From Chryseobacterium sp. (GTDB taxonomy: Bacteria > Bacteroidota > Bacteroidia > Flavobacteriales > Weeksellaceae), in contig QFQW01000006.1 in the NCBI GenBank assembly GCA_003248755.1, forward strand, positions 1 to 64,000: 64,000 nt of DNA. The letters are read 5' to 3'. The notes under the pieces were generated by a model. The model ran no database searches, was not told where the DNA came from, and worked only from the letters and a program-made list of their open reading frames with translations. The first letter of the stretch is position 1, and each line of letters begins with the position of its first letter. This document shows positions 7,930 through 17,040 of the stretch, piece by piece. The translations under genes and the position numbers were made by a program.

Positions 7930-10077
7930 TTATAAAGTGGACGTTTCTTCTTTTTTCTCCTGATTAAGCAGGTTTGGAGATTCTTTCGCCAACTTATTTT
8001 TCGTCGGGATTTTATAATTGAAAGAAAGTCCAAAGTTTCTCGTGTCATTTTTATTTCTGATGTACACGTTTGGAAGTGCGTTAGTTGTTCTCAGATTTGT
8101 TTCGTTGGTATTGAAAACATCATTTGCAAACAACGTTAACGTCATTCTGTCTTTATTGAATTTCCTTGACAGTGATAAATTCAATGTGTTATAGAATGAT
8201 TTGTTTGGATAATAAAAGAACTCATTTCCTTTGGTAAGATACGTATAATTGGCATTGAACTTAACTTTGTATGGCAAAATAAACTGTCCGGAAACATTAT
8301 ATGTCCAGTAACCTTTCGGATTGATAATCTGGTCCATTTGCTGTAACTGGTAAGAACCATAGAGGAAAATAAAACTCACCTGGTCAGGATTCATATCCAT
8401 TTTCATAATGTCTTTGAACGGTGTATTGAAAATGGCCAAAGGAATTGGGAATCCGATATTGAAATTATGCGTTTTCAAACGGTCAAGATTGTCGCTTGTT
8501 TGAATAATCACATCGCCTTTTCTCTCCACGATTTGAACCACTTGATTTTTGGCATTTGTGAAATTATAACCAATGAATGCATAGTTCAAAGCGCTTAATT
8601 TTACTTCAAAATTGTCGAAAATCGTAGGTTGAAGATTTGGGTTTCCTGAGAAATCGATGTTTTCATTTCCGTATCTTGTGTTGTTTGGATTCAGATTGGC
8701 AACATTCGGTAATGTGATTTTCTTGTTATAATTAATATTAAAGAAAGCCATTTTTGGAATAATGTTGTACTGAATACTCGCATTGGGGAACACTTTGAAT
8801 TTTTCAAACGGTCTCAGGTTGTCATAATTTCCACTATCAAAATTGAGACTCGTCCCATTGATGTTGTAATACTCTCCTCGAAGTCCCAAAACAAAATCCA
8901 TTTTGCCTTTGGTTGCACTCGCTTCGGAATAGAAAGCCGTCGTTTTACTCTTGTAATCCAAGTTTTCTACGCCAAAATTATCAGCTGAAAATTCCAATTG
9001 GTCGTAGAAAGCGCCTAAGCTCAGTTTTCCTTCATCTAAAACCTTGATTGGCTGAGCATAATCTACTCTGAAATTGTAAACATTTTGGTTGGAACCATTG
9101 TTTAAAACCTTATCACTCGTAGAAGGTGTTGGCAAGATATTCCTTCCGGTTTGACCAAAATCATTGCCGAAATTGGTATAAGAACCTTTGAACTCCAGTT
9201 TTTTGTTCTTATCGTCAAACTTTTTCTGATACGTTGCTGTCACCTCATTTCTTGTATTGCTTTGGTCAATGATATCTCGGCCGGTAGATTCTGTTCCGTT
9301 GAATAGAGAATACTTGTCCACGTAACGGTCAGAAGAACCTAGCGAAAGATTATAATTCAAAAGCAGTCGGTCTTGTCCGATATCAAATGTGAAAGCACTT
9401 CGCAAATATTGATTTCTGTTGACGTTATCATTGTAAAGTCGTGAGATTTCGTCAATCGTGGATTTTGTTTCGCTTTCATTATAATTTTGTCCGACATTCA
9501 GCTGCCATCCAAACCATTTATTTTTTGAGTTGAGCGTTAAACTATTATTGAATTTACTTCTGTAATGGTTATAATTACTGAAACGATAACCACCAGCATA
9601 AGTTGCAGACAAATAGGACTTGGCAGTTCTGCTGGTAATAATGTTGATAATGGCACCACCGGAAGTGGCCGGAAATTCTGCCCCAGGCTGTGTAATAATT
9701 TCAATTCTCTCGATGCTGTTTGCCGGAAGTCCTTCCAGATAAGCTGTTAGTTGCGTACTGTAGATATTCAGCGGTCGTCCGTCCATATAAACATCCAGCG
9801 ATTTTCCCTGGTAAATCATTCCCGCCATCTCGGAAACTACCAACCCAGGGATTTTTTGTAAACCTTCTAATGTATTTCCGGAGTTAAGATGTGGCTGTTC
9901 AGAAAAATCGTAGATAGTTCTGTCTGCTTTTTGTTCAACAGCTTTTTTAGTTTTGGTAATCGTTACCGCTTCAATCTGTTTTTCCTTGTTGTCTGTTTCC
10001 TTTTTTTCAGCCTCCTGGGCAAAGTAGATTTGACTTAGAAATAGAGCCGAGATTGGAAGAATAGATTTTACTTTCAT
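7930..10077 (-). CDS. Outer-membrane beta-barrel receptor, TonB-dependent type (copy 1)
   Basis: Outer-membrane protein of 715 residues with a signal peptide (cleavage after IYFAQ) and a plug-like N-terminal domain (GNTLEGLQKIPGLVV, then SIERIEIITQPGAEFPATSGGAIINIIT) leading into a long barrel rich in alternating aromatic strands. This matches the outer-membrane beta-barrel family 3 group (PF14905 type) common in Bacteroidota. The ligand is unknown. It is the most divergent of three tandem relatives on this strand and ends at the shared terminator at 7894-7925. Confidence 0.88.
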   Translation of the reverse strand: MKVKSILPISALFLSQIYFAQEAEKKETDNKEKQIEAVTITKTKKAVEQKADRTIYDFSEQPHLNSGNTLEGLQKIPGLVVSEMAGMIYQGKSLDVYMDGRPLNIYSTQLTAYLEGLPANSIERIEIITQPGAEFPATSGGAIINIITSRTAKSYLSATYAGGYRFSNYNHYRSKFNNSLTLNSKNKWFGWQLNVGQNYNESETKSTIDEISRLYNDNVNRNQYLRSAFTFDIGQDRLLLNYNLSLGSSDRYVDKYSLFNGTESTGRDIIDQSNTRNEVTATYQKKFDDKNKKLEFKGSYTNFGNDFGQTGRNILPTPSTSDKVLNNGSNQNVYNFRVDYAQPIKVLDEGKLSLGAFYDQLEFSADNFGVENLDYKSKTTAFYSEASATKGKMDFVLGLRGEYYNINGTSLNFDSGNYDNLRPFEKFKVFPNASIQYNIIPKMAFFNINYNKKITLPNVANLNPNNTRYGNENIDFSGNPNLQPTIFDNFEVKLSALNYAFIGYNFTNAKNQVVQIVERKGDVIIQTSDNLDRLKTHNFNIGFPIPLAIFNTPFKDIMKMDMNPDQVSFIFLYGSYQLQQMDQIINPKGYWTYNVSGQFILPYKVKFNANYTYLTKGNEFFYYPNKSFYNTLNLSLSRKFNKDRMTLTLFANDVFNTNETNLRTTNALPNVYIRNKNDTRNFGLSFNYKIPTKNKLAKESPNLLNQEKKEETSTL

Positions 10078-10132
10078 AGTTTAGTTTGTAATGGATTAGA
10101 CTTCCAAAAACTTAATTTGTTACATTAATAAA

Positions 10133-12256
10133 CTATTGAGCTCTGTTTTTTTCCTCAAAATTGACATTTCTGTTGTTGGCTTTCACCTTTTGATTTCCAA
10201 AATTGTAAGTCACACTGAAAGTCAATCTTCTTGCATCCCAATAATTATCAAAAGATTGTGTATTATCTTTAAAATAAACACTTCCTCTATAACCAGATGT
10301 TTTGAAGATATCGTTTACGGAAAGATTCATCTGCAAGGCTTTTTCCATTAGACTCATTTTGATACCAGCATTTACACTATATCTGTTTTTGGTAGAATTG
10401 TTTCCTCCTTTGGAAGGTAAAGATTGCCAGTAATTAGCAAAGAAAAAAAATGTTTTTGCCTTATTCAGTTGAAAAGTATTGTTAGCCGAATAATAGAATG
10501 ATTGTCCGTTTCTCGCAATAGCATCGTACTTTGTTATCTGTGTATCACTGTAGCTGAGTGAAGTCGATAAATTGGTTTCCCAAATCTTGACAAACGTATC
10601 AGTATAATTAAGATTAAGACCATAAGTATCCTGATTGTAATAATTATGAAAAGTGCTTACAATACTAACGCCGTCAATGAATGTAATCTGGTCAAAATTG
10701 GCAAGACTTCTTTCATAATATAAACTTGCATTAAACTTACTTTTGAAAATATAATTGAATTCAAAATTATGATTGAATGAAGGCTGAAGACTTGGATTTC
10801 CAGCATAATAACTATTCGGGTTGGAATACCAACGGAACGGGTCCAAAGCTCGGAAGTAGGGTCTGTTTATCCTTCTCGAGTAATTGATGCTGAATTGATT
10901 ATTATCATTCGCTTTGTAAGAAATATATGCTGTTGGAAATAACTTCCCATAATTATTTTCTGAACTGGATTGAGTTGTTGGAGAGAAGCCTTTTGTTTCT
11001 GCATATTCATAACGCAAACCAAATTTTGCCGACCATTTTTCTCCGAAATCTTTGCTTGCGCTGATATAGGCTGCATAGTTTTTCTCATCATAATTGAAAA
11101 GATTACTTCTTTGTGGATCGATGACGTAATTGCTATTAGTAAAATTAAAATAACCTATGTCAGAATTATTGGAAAACTGGCTGTATTTCAATCCGGTTTC
11201 CAATTGTATCTTTTTGAAATTAAGTGTTAAATCTCCCTGCCCGGAATAGATTTTATAATCAACAGATGAGAGATTTTTCACGATTTGTTCAGATTGGTCA
11301 GCTAAATCAGTCGTTACAAAATTAACATTAGTCTCCGGAAGATTTCCATAATAATTGGCTCCAAAACTTAACTTATGCTCACCGAATTTTTGGTCATAAT
11401 AGAGATTCAGCATTTGAGAAGTTGAGGTTGAGCGGTGTTTGGAATCTGTGTCAATATTTAATGTATTGATGTCATTCGTAAAATAGTGCGAAACCGAATT
11501 GATATCCATATTAGAATGGCCTTTCGCAAAATCATAGATGAATCCGATATTTGCTTTTTCACTTAATGAGTAATCCAAGCTTGCGTTCACTCCCAATCCA
11601 TCGTTCATATCACGTCTTTCATCTCTGCTGATGCTGGAATTTTCTCCAATGATTTTATAATTTTCGACTGACCTTTTCTCACTATCATAACCTCGAAATT
11701 TAACCGAGGATTTTAGTTTCTCATTTTGATAATTGAGACCAAGCGCGCCGCCAAAACCTCCATAAGTGGATTGTTGATAATAGGTATTAGTGTAACCGCT
11801 CCAGCCAAGATTCTGATTTTTTTTCAGAATGATATTGATGATTCCACTGTTTCCCTGAGCTTCATACTTTGCAGGCGGAGTTGTGATAACCTCGATTTTT
11901 GAGATGTTTTCTGAACGAAGATTTTTCAGATAGTTCATCAGTTCCAATCCCGAGAGATTCAGCATTCTGTCGTTGACCATTACGGAAACGCCACTTTTAC
12001 CTGCAATATTAATTAATCCTTGTTCTTCATCAACTTTCAGCAAAGGTGTATTGGCAAGAACCTCTGTTCCAGAACTTCCTTCCGAAACCATCGAATTCTG
12101 AACATTATAAACCAAACGGTCCACTTTTCTTTCGATGATTTTTTTCTTTCCATCCACCGTTACGGTTTCTATGTTTTGAACTTTTACAGTATCCTGTGTT
12201 TGGGCAAAAGATAATGTACTAAATAATGCTGAGGCAAAAAGTATTGATTTCTTCAT
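10133..12256 (-). CDS. Outer-membrane beta-barrel receptor, TonB-dependent type (copy 2)
   Basis: 707-residue outer-membrane barrel with signal peptide MKKSILFASALFSTLSFAQ. The plug-like region contains LANTPLLKVDEEQGLINIAGKSG and SENISKIEVITTPPAKYEAQGNSGIINIILKKN. The last motif is nearly identical in the next gene upstream, so the two are recent paralogues. The C-terminal region holds a serial YSRRINRPY-type strand typical of this family. It lies 55 bases from copy 1 and 64 from copy 3, so the three may be one transcription unit. Substrate unknown. Confidence 0.88.
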   Translation of the reverse strand: MKKSILFASALFSTLSFAQTQDTVKVQNIETVTVDGKKKIIERKVDRLVYNVQNSMVSEGSSGTEVLANTPLLKVDEEQGLINIAGKSGVSVMVNDRMLNLSGLELMNYLKNLRSENISKIEVITTPPAKYEAQGNSGIINIILKKNQNLGWSGYTNTYYQQSTYGGFGGALGLNYQNEKLKSSVKFRGYDSEKRSVENYKIIGENSSISRDERRDMNDGLGVNASLDYSLSEKANIGFIYDFAKGHSNMDINSVSHYFTNDINTLNIDTDSKHRSTSTSQMLNLYYDQKFGEHKLSFGANYYGNLPETNVNFVTTDLADQSEQIVKNLSSVDYKIYSGQGDLTLNFKKIQLETGLKYSQFSNNSDIGYFNFTNSNYVIDPQRSNLFNYDEKNYAAYISASKDFGEKWSAKFGLRYEYAETKGFSPTTQSSSENNYGKLFPTAYISYKANDNNQFSINYSRRINRPYFRALDPFRWYSNPNSYYAGNPSLQPSFNHNFEFNYIFKSKFNASLYYERSLANFDQITFIDGVSIVSTFHNYYNQDTYGLNLNYTDTFVKIWETNLSTSLSYSDTQITKYDAIARNGQSFYYSANNTFQLNKAKTFFFFANYWQSLPSKGGNNSTKNRYSVNAGIKMSLMEKALQMNLSVNDIFKTSGYRGSVYFKDNTQSFDNYWDARRLTFSVTYNFGNQKVKANNRNVNFEEKNRAQ

Positions 12257-12320
12257 ACTATTATTGACAATTGATTCGCAGAATTTGTTACATTATGTTA
12301 ATTAGACTTATCAAATGAAG

Positions 12321-14423
12321 TTAGTTCGCTCTGTCTTTTTCTTCGAAATTAATCTGCTTTTTGTTGATTTGTTTTTTCTTATTTCCGAAAGTATAATTCA
12401 CGCTCAAACGAAAACTTCTTCCATCCCAATAATTATTGAAATGCTGACTGTTATCTCTGAAATACATATCTCCACGGAATCTCTGAGCAAAAATATTCGT
12501 CACCGTTGCATTGATTTGAAGTTGCTTTTCCATTAGAGAAACCTTGATTCCGGAATTCAGATTGGAAAAATTATGGAAATAAGAATTCACATTTTTATAA
12601 GGTAAACTTTGGTCATAGTTTAGGAATAGAGAAACCGTTTTTGATTTATTTAAAATAAATGTATTGTTGATAGAATAGCTTACCGAAGTTCCTTTGGATG
12701 TTTCCGCACTGATATTGAAAACTTCTGAGTTTTGATAAGATGCGTTTGCAGAAATAGTCGCTTCCCAGAATTTGAAAAAAGTATCTGTGTAAGAAACATT
12801 AGCTCCATAAAAATTATTGTTATAGTAGTTCTGATAATCTCCATTTTGAGAAATACCATCCAAGTAACCGATTTGCCCAAAAGCATTAGTCAATCTAAGA
12901 TAATAAACGCTTGTCGAAAGCTTGTTGTTATATGTATAACCCAATTCATAATTATTAATGTAAGAAGGCGTCAACAAAGGGTTTCCTGATGAATAAGAAT
13001 ATGGATTTTCATACCAGCAGAACGGATTCAAATTGCTCATACTTGGTCTGTTGATTCTTCTGGAATAGGACAAGCTGAAAACATTTTTATCCTCTTTATA
13101 AGAAACGTAAACCGAAGGAAACCATTGCGCATAAGAGAAATTATTCACAGAGCTTTTTACAACTGTATTTTCATATCGGATTCCAGCTTTTGTTTCCCAA
13201 TGTTCTCCGAAATTTTTAGCAAAACTTCCGTAAACAGCATAATTCTCCTCGCGATAATTGAAAGTACTGCTTTTTTCATTATCAATAATGAATTGATTGT
13301 TTTCTAAATCAAAGTATTTCAAATCTGCAGAGTTTCTGAATTGATTGAATTTAACACCGGTTTCAATCGTTCCAAATTTAAATGGCAATTCTAAGTCGCC
13401 CTGAACAGAGAAAATCTGAGGTGTAATTTTTGACAACGTTTTCACATCCTGAATTGTATTTTCAGGAAGAGTCAAAGTCGAGAAATTAACTTCGGTTTCG
13501 TTATTATTTTTGTAAAAATTACCGGCGAAACTCAATTTCTTTCCAAGTGAATCCAACTTCAAATCATAATAAGTACTGAAAGTATGAGTCGGTGATTTTT
13601 CCCTGTGAAAAGTATTGGTCAAAAGATTTTTTTCTGTCAAATCAGGACTGATGTTTCTCGTTGTGTTAAAGATATCCATTCCTGATTTTTCGTGTCCGAA
13701 AATATATTCCATTCCAACTTCTGAGTTTTTATTGATTTTGTAAGAAGCGTTCAAACTCGGTGTCAAATCCTGCCACATATCTTTTCGTGTAGACTCACTA
13801 TAATTCTGTGATTCTCCAAGTATAGTATATCTTTCATTAGAGCGTTTTGCACCATCAATGTAGCTGGTTTTTAAACTTAAACTAAGCTTTTCGGTTTGGT
13901 AATTAAGTGTTCCGTTGGTTGTTCCATTGAAGTAAGTTCTCTGTGTAATGCCAGTGCTGATATTGCCACTAAAACCAAGATTCGGATTTTTTTTCAGAAT
14001 AATATTGATGAGCCCGCTGTTTCCTTGCGCTTCATATTTCGAAGGCGGTGTGGTAATCACTTCGATTTTTGAGATGTTTTCTGAACGAATCGATTTCAGA
14101 TAATTCAAAAGAGCAGCTCCTGAGAGATTCAGCATTTTTCCGTTAATCATCACATTTACGCTACTTTTTCCTGTGATAGAAATCGTTCCGAGATTCTCAT
14201 CCACTTTCAACATTGGAACATTGGCAAGAGTTTCGCCGGCATCCATTCCCTGAGATGCGATAGACGCATCTACATTGAAGACCAATCTGTCAGCTTTTCT
14301 CTCCAATAATTTTTTCTTCACAAGAATATTAACCTGTTCGATTTCTTTAAGGCTGTCTTTCTGAGTCTGAGCAAAAGTTGCAGTTGAAAGTAAGCTGGCG
14401 ATAAATAGATATTTTAGTTTCAT
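12321..14423 (-). CDS. Outer-membrane beta-barrel receptor, TonB-dependent type (copy 3)
   Basis: About 700 residues. I start it at the ATG at 14423, which gives a clean signal peptide (MKLKYLFIASLLSTATFAQ); an in-frame extension to 14459 adds a non-signal-like tail. Plug-like motifs LANVPMLKVDENLGTISITGKSS and SENISKIEVITTPPSKYEAQGNSGLINIILKKNPNLG closely match copy 2. It is first in the row of three and is divergent from the lipoprotein/LytS/LytTR genes, so the two-component pair may control it; that is inference from position. Confidence 0.88.
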   Translation of the reverse strand: MKLKYLFIASLLSTATFAQTQKDSLKEIEQVNILVKKKLLERKADRLVFNVDASIASQGMDAGETLANVPMLKVDENLGTISITGKSSVNVMINGKMLNLSGAALLNYLKSIRSENISKIEVITTPPSKYEAQGNSGLINIILKKNPNLGFSGNISTGITQRTYFNGTTNGTLNYQTEKLSLSLKTSYIDGAKRSNERYTILGESQNYSESTRKDMWQDLTPSLNASYKINKNSEVGMEYIFGHEKSGMDIFNTTRNISPDLTEKNLLTNTFHREKSPTHTFSTYYDLKLDSLGKKLSFAGNFYKNNNETEVNFSTLTLPENTIQDVKTLSKITPQIFSVQGDLELPFKFGTIETGVKFNQFRNSADLKYFDLENNQFIIDNEKSSTFNYREENYAVYGSFAKNFGEHWETKAGIRYENTVVKSSVNNFSYAQWFPSVYVSYKEDKNVFSLSYSRRINRPSMSNLNPFCWYENPYSYSSGNPLLTPSYINNYELGYTYNNKLSTSVYYLRLTNAFGQIGYLDGISQNGDYQNYYNNNFYGANVSYTDTFFKFWEATISANASYQNSEVFNISAETSKGTSVSYSINNTFILNKSKTVSLFLNYDQSLPYKNVNSYFHNFSNLNSGIKVSLMEKQLQINATVTNIFAQRFRGDMYFRDNSQHFNNYWDGRSFRLSVNYTFGNKKKQINKKQINFEEKDRAN

Positions 14424-14600
14424 AAGTTTTATTTTAATCGTTGTAAAATCTTGATGCAAATGTATTTTCAGGACTTCCCTAATGAAATAGCGTTTAGATT
14501 TGATAAGGTTTTAATTCGACCAAACTATTTTCATCGATGAAAAAAGGGTGTTCATAGAATTTGGCGGTTCAGATGTTTTCACTGTCCGTATTTTTGGAAT

Positions 14601-14948
14601 ATGAAAAAAGTAACTCTCATATTGATTTTGGCTTCAATGATGTCTTGTATCGGAACGCATCGGGTAGATGTTTGGAAAACAATGATAATTGCTCCTGGAG
14701 ACAGTATTGTCGTGCAAAAAGTAAAAGCACCTGCAACTTTAGAAATTAAAAATTTTTCTGATAAAAAATTAACATTGGTTTCACAGTTAAATATGCCAAA
14801 AACCATTATCGCAAACTCTCAATTAAATTACAGATTACCGAAAAAAAGCAGATTGATATTGGAAAACCAAAATCCTGACCCGGTTTCTATACATTTGCAT
14901 TATTCTTCGTCAAGGCCTATTCTAATTAATAACAAAGAACTACGATGA
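14601..14948 (+). CDS. Small lipoprotein, unknown function
   Basis: 115 residues beginning with a lipoprotein-type signal (MKKVTLILILASMMSC, lipobox SMMSC with the cysteine at residue 16). The rest looks like a small beta-rich domain (IIAPGDSIVVQKVKAPATLEIKNF). I do not recognise a family. Its last codons overlap the histidine kinase start by four bases (ATGA), so the two are translationally coupled, and it may be a periplasmic accessory or input of the two-component system. Confidence 0.72.
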   Translation: MKKVTLILILASMMSCIGTHRVDVWKTMIIAPGDSIVVQKVKAPATLEIKNFSDKKLTLVSQLNMPKTIIANSQLNYRLPKKSRLILENQNPDPVSIHLHYSSSRPILINNKELR

Positions 14949-15964
14949 AAAAACAACATATCCTTTTAATACATTTTTTTTACTGGCTATATTTTATTTA
15001 TTATCAGTTTCGTTTTCAGTTTTTACCTGACAGTTCAGAATCAGAATTTCAGACATATGCCTTAGGATATTCTTTTTTGTTTGTTAATGTGATTGTGTTT
15101 TATCTTAATTATCTGGTCGTTCTTCCCTTCGCTTATAAAAAGCAAAAGCTTTATGCTATTATTTTAGGAATAATTTCTATGTTTTTGTGTTTCAGTTTTT
15201 TGAGATATTCTATTGAGGAAGTTCTTTATCCGATGTTTCTTGGCATCAGGAATTATAATGAAAAAACATCTTTGGCTTATTATATCTACGACAATACTTT
15301 TTTTAGTTATACAACTATTTTTATAAGTTCTCTGATTTGGTTTTTAAATAATGCATTGAGCTCTGAAAAAGAAAAAAGTAAACTCATTGAAGAGAAAAAA
15401 ATTTCTGAACTACAAGCTTTGAAAACCCAGATTAATCCGCATTTCATATTTAACACTCTTAATAATATTTATTCTTTGGTTTATCAGCAATCTGAAAAAG
15501 CTTTACCTGCAATAGAGGAACTGAGTCAATTATTGAGATACAGCACCAAAGATTTGGAAAGGGATTTTATATTTTTGGAAAAGGAAGTTGGTTATCTTGA
15601 AAGTCTGATTGAGCTTGAAAAATTAAGAATCAAAAATCCGGAATTATTAATCATTGAGAAGAGAATCAATTTTCCGAATCTTAATATTTCTCCAATGCTT
15701 CTCGTTCCGTTTGTAGAAAATGCTTTCAAACATGGCGATTTTTCAGGAAAAGGATTTACTTTGAAGATTTCTGATGAGAATCAAAAACTCAATTTTCATC
15801 TTCATAATTTTAAAAAACAACGTTCCAAAGATTCACTTTCCGGAATAGGAATCGGAAATGTTAAAAAAAGACTGGAAATCCTCTATCCAAAAAAACACAA
15901 ACTCAATATCATTGAAACCGAAACAGAATATTCTGTAGATTTGAAAATCGATTTAACTAATTAA
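14945..15964 (+). CDS. LytS-type sensor histidine kinase
   Basis: Inner-membrane sensor kinase of 339 residues. Four hydrophobic helices fill roughly residues 1-135, followed by a short coiled segment (SEKEKSKLIEEKKISELQALKTQ) and the His_kinase domain (PF06580 type) with INPHFIFNTLNNIYSL, whose histidine is the phosphoacceptor. The ATPase part contains PMLLVPFVENAFKHGDF (N box) and GIGIGNVKKRLEILYP. Coupled to the lipoprotein gene upstream and paired with the LytTR regulator downstream, from which it is separated by a small repeat element. Confidence 0.93.
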   Translation: MKKQHILLIHFFYWLYFIYYQFRFQFLPDSSESEFQTYALGYSFLFVNVIVFYLNYLVVLPFAYKKQKLYAIILGIISMFLCFSFLRYSIEEVLYPMFLGIRNYNEKTSLAYYIYDNTFFSYTTIFISSLIWFLNNALSSEKEKSKLIEEKKISELQALKTQINPHFIFNTLNNIYSLVYQQSEKALPAIEELSQLLRYSTKDLERDFIFLEKEVGYLESLIELEKLRIKNPELLIIEKRINFPNLNISPMLLVPFVENAFKHGDFSGKGFTLKISDENQKLNFHLHNFKKQRSKDSLSGIGIGNVKKRLEILYPKKHKLNIIETETEYSVDLKIDLTN

Positions 15965-15972
15965 ACTACTTT

Positions 15973-16035
15973 TGTCATTCTGAATGGAGCAAAGCGAAGT
16001 GAAGAATCTGAGATTCCTCCTACGCCGGAATGACA
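15973..16035. repeat. Short palindromic repeat element
   Basis: A 63-base unit bounded by a perfect eight-base inverted repeat, TGTCATTC (15973-15980) and GAATGACA (16028-16035), with an internal GAAGTGAAGAATCTGAGATTC. This is the pattern of short dispersed repeats I know from Chryseobacterium and relatives. It fills most of the gap between the kinase and its response regulator. Confidence 0.7.
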
Positions 16036-16047
16036 TTATGATTTGAT

Positions 16048-16731
16048 ATGAGAAAAATTAAATGCATCGTTGTGGATGACGAACCTCTCGCAGTTTCTTT
16101 GCTGGGAAGTTACGTTGAAAAAATTCCGTTTTTTGAATTGGTTTTTTCAACGGAAAACCCAATTGAAGCTTTAGAATATATTCAGAAAAACGAAGCCGAT
16201 TTGATTTTTTTGGATATTCAAATGCCGGAACTCACGGGAATCAATTTTATGAAAATCGTGGGCAACAAACTGAAATATATCCTCACAACAGCTTACTCAG
16301 AATATGCCTTGGAAGGCTATGAACATAATGTGATTGATTATCTTCTGAAACCAATTTCGTTTGGTCGTTTTGAAAAAAGTGCTTTGAAAGCTCAGGAACG
16401 ATTTCCAAATGAAGAATCCCAGAATTCTCATTTTTTCATAAAATCATCAGGACAACAGCACCGGATCAACTTTGATGACATTCTTTATATTGAAAGTATC
16501 AAAGATTATGTCAGCATCAAAACCGAAAATCAGGAATACATTGTACTTGACACGTTAAAATCTCTGGAAAATCAATTGCCTGAAAACTTTGCAAGAGTTC
16601 ATAAATCCTTTATTCTGAACCTTGAGAAAATAGAGAAAATCGATGTGAAAAATGTCTTTCTTAATTCAGGAAAAGAAATTCCAATAGGCGAAACCTACAA
16701 ATCCGAATTCTTTTTGAAAATCAAAAAATAA
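16048..16731 (+). CDS. LytTR-family response regulator
   Basis: Cytoplasmic transcription factor of 227 residues. The receiver domain (residues 1-120) has VVDDEP at 8-13, the phosphoacceptor aspartate at about 56 in IFLDIQMPELTG, and YLLKPI near its end. The C-terminal LytTR DNA-binding domain includes DILYIESIKDYVSIKT and ARVHKSFILNLEKIEKI. It is the partner of the LytS-type kinase immediately upstream. Likely targets are unknown; the divergent barrel genes are candidates by position. Confidence 0.94.
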   Translation: MRKIKCIVVDDEPLAVSLLGSYVEKIPFFELVFSTENPIEALEYIQKNEADLIFLDIQMPELTGINFMKIVGNKLKYILTTAYSEYALEGYEHNVIDYLLKPISFGRFEKSALKAQERFPNEESQNSHFFIKSSGQQHRINFDDILYIESIKDYVSIKTENQEYIVLDTLKSLENQLPENFARVHKSFILNLEKIEKIDVKNVFLNSGKEIPIGETYKSEFFLKIKK

Positions 16732-16771
16732 TAATTTATATATGTAATATTCTAACTTGTAACTTTGTTTA

Positions 16772-16803
16772 TTGCATTTTATGGAGAAAATATGTTAATT
16801 TTG
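16772..16803 (+). promoter_or_regulatory. Promoter of the acyl carrier protein operon
   Basis: TTG at 16772-16774 and TAATTTTG at 16796-16803 with a 21-base gap fit the Bacteroidota consensus and leave a leader of about 12 bases before the ATG at 16822. Confidence 0.65.
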
Positions 16804-16821
16804 CATTGTAAAAACACATAA

Positions 16822-17040
16822 ATGCAAGAAAAACTATTAACGATTATTAATTCTATCAAAAAAAATAAATTTGAGGAACCTGTTTTGGAAATTAAACCTG
16901 AACAGAAACTTAGAGAAGACCTTAATTTCGATTCTTTTGATCTTGCAGAGCTTACCGTAAAAATTGAAGAAGAATTTGGAGTAGATATATTTGAGGATGG
17001 ATTAGTGAATTCTGTGGACGAAATTTATGCAAAACTCTGA
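16822..17040 (+). CDS. Acyl carrier protein
   Basis: 72-residue carrier that holds an acyl group on a phosphopantetheine arm. The attachment serine is in LNFDSFDLAEL, the DSxxL-type motif, and the flanking acidic helices (KIEEEFGVDIFED) are typical. It is not the fatty-acid synthase AcpP by context: it opens a four-gene operon with an acyl ligase, an SDR and an acyltransferase. Its stop codon shares a base with the start of the ligase (TGATG). Confidence 0.9.
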   Translation: MQEKLLTIINSIKKNKFEEPVLEIKPEQKLREDLNFDSFDLAELTVKIEEEFGVDIFEDGLVNSVDEIYAKL

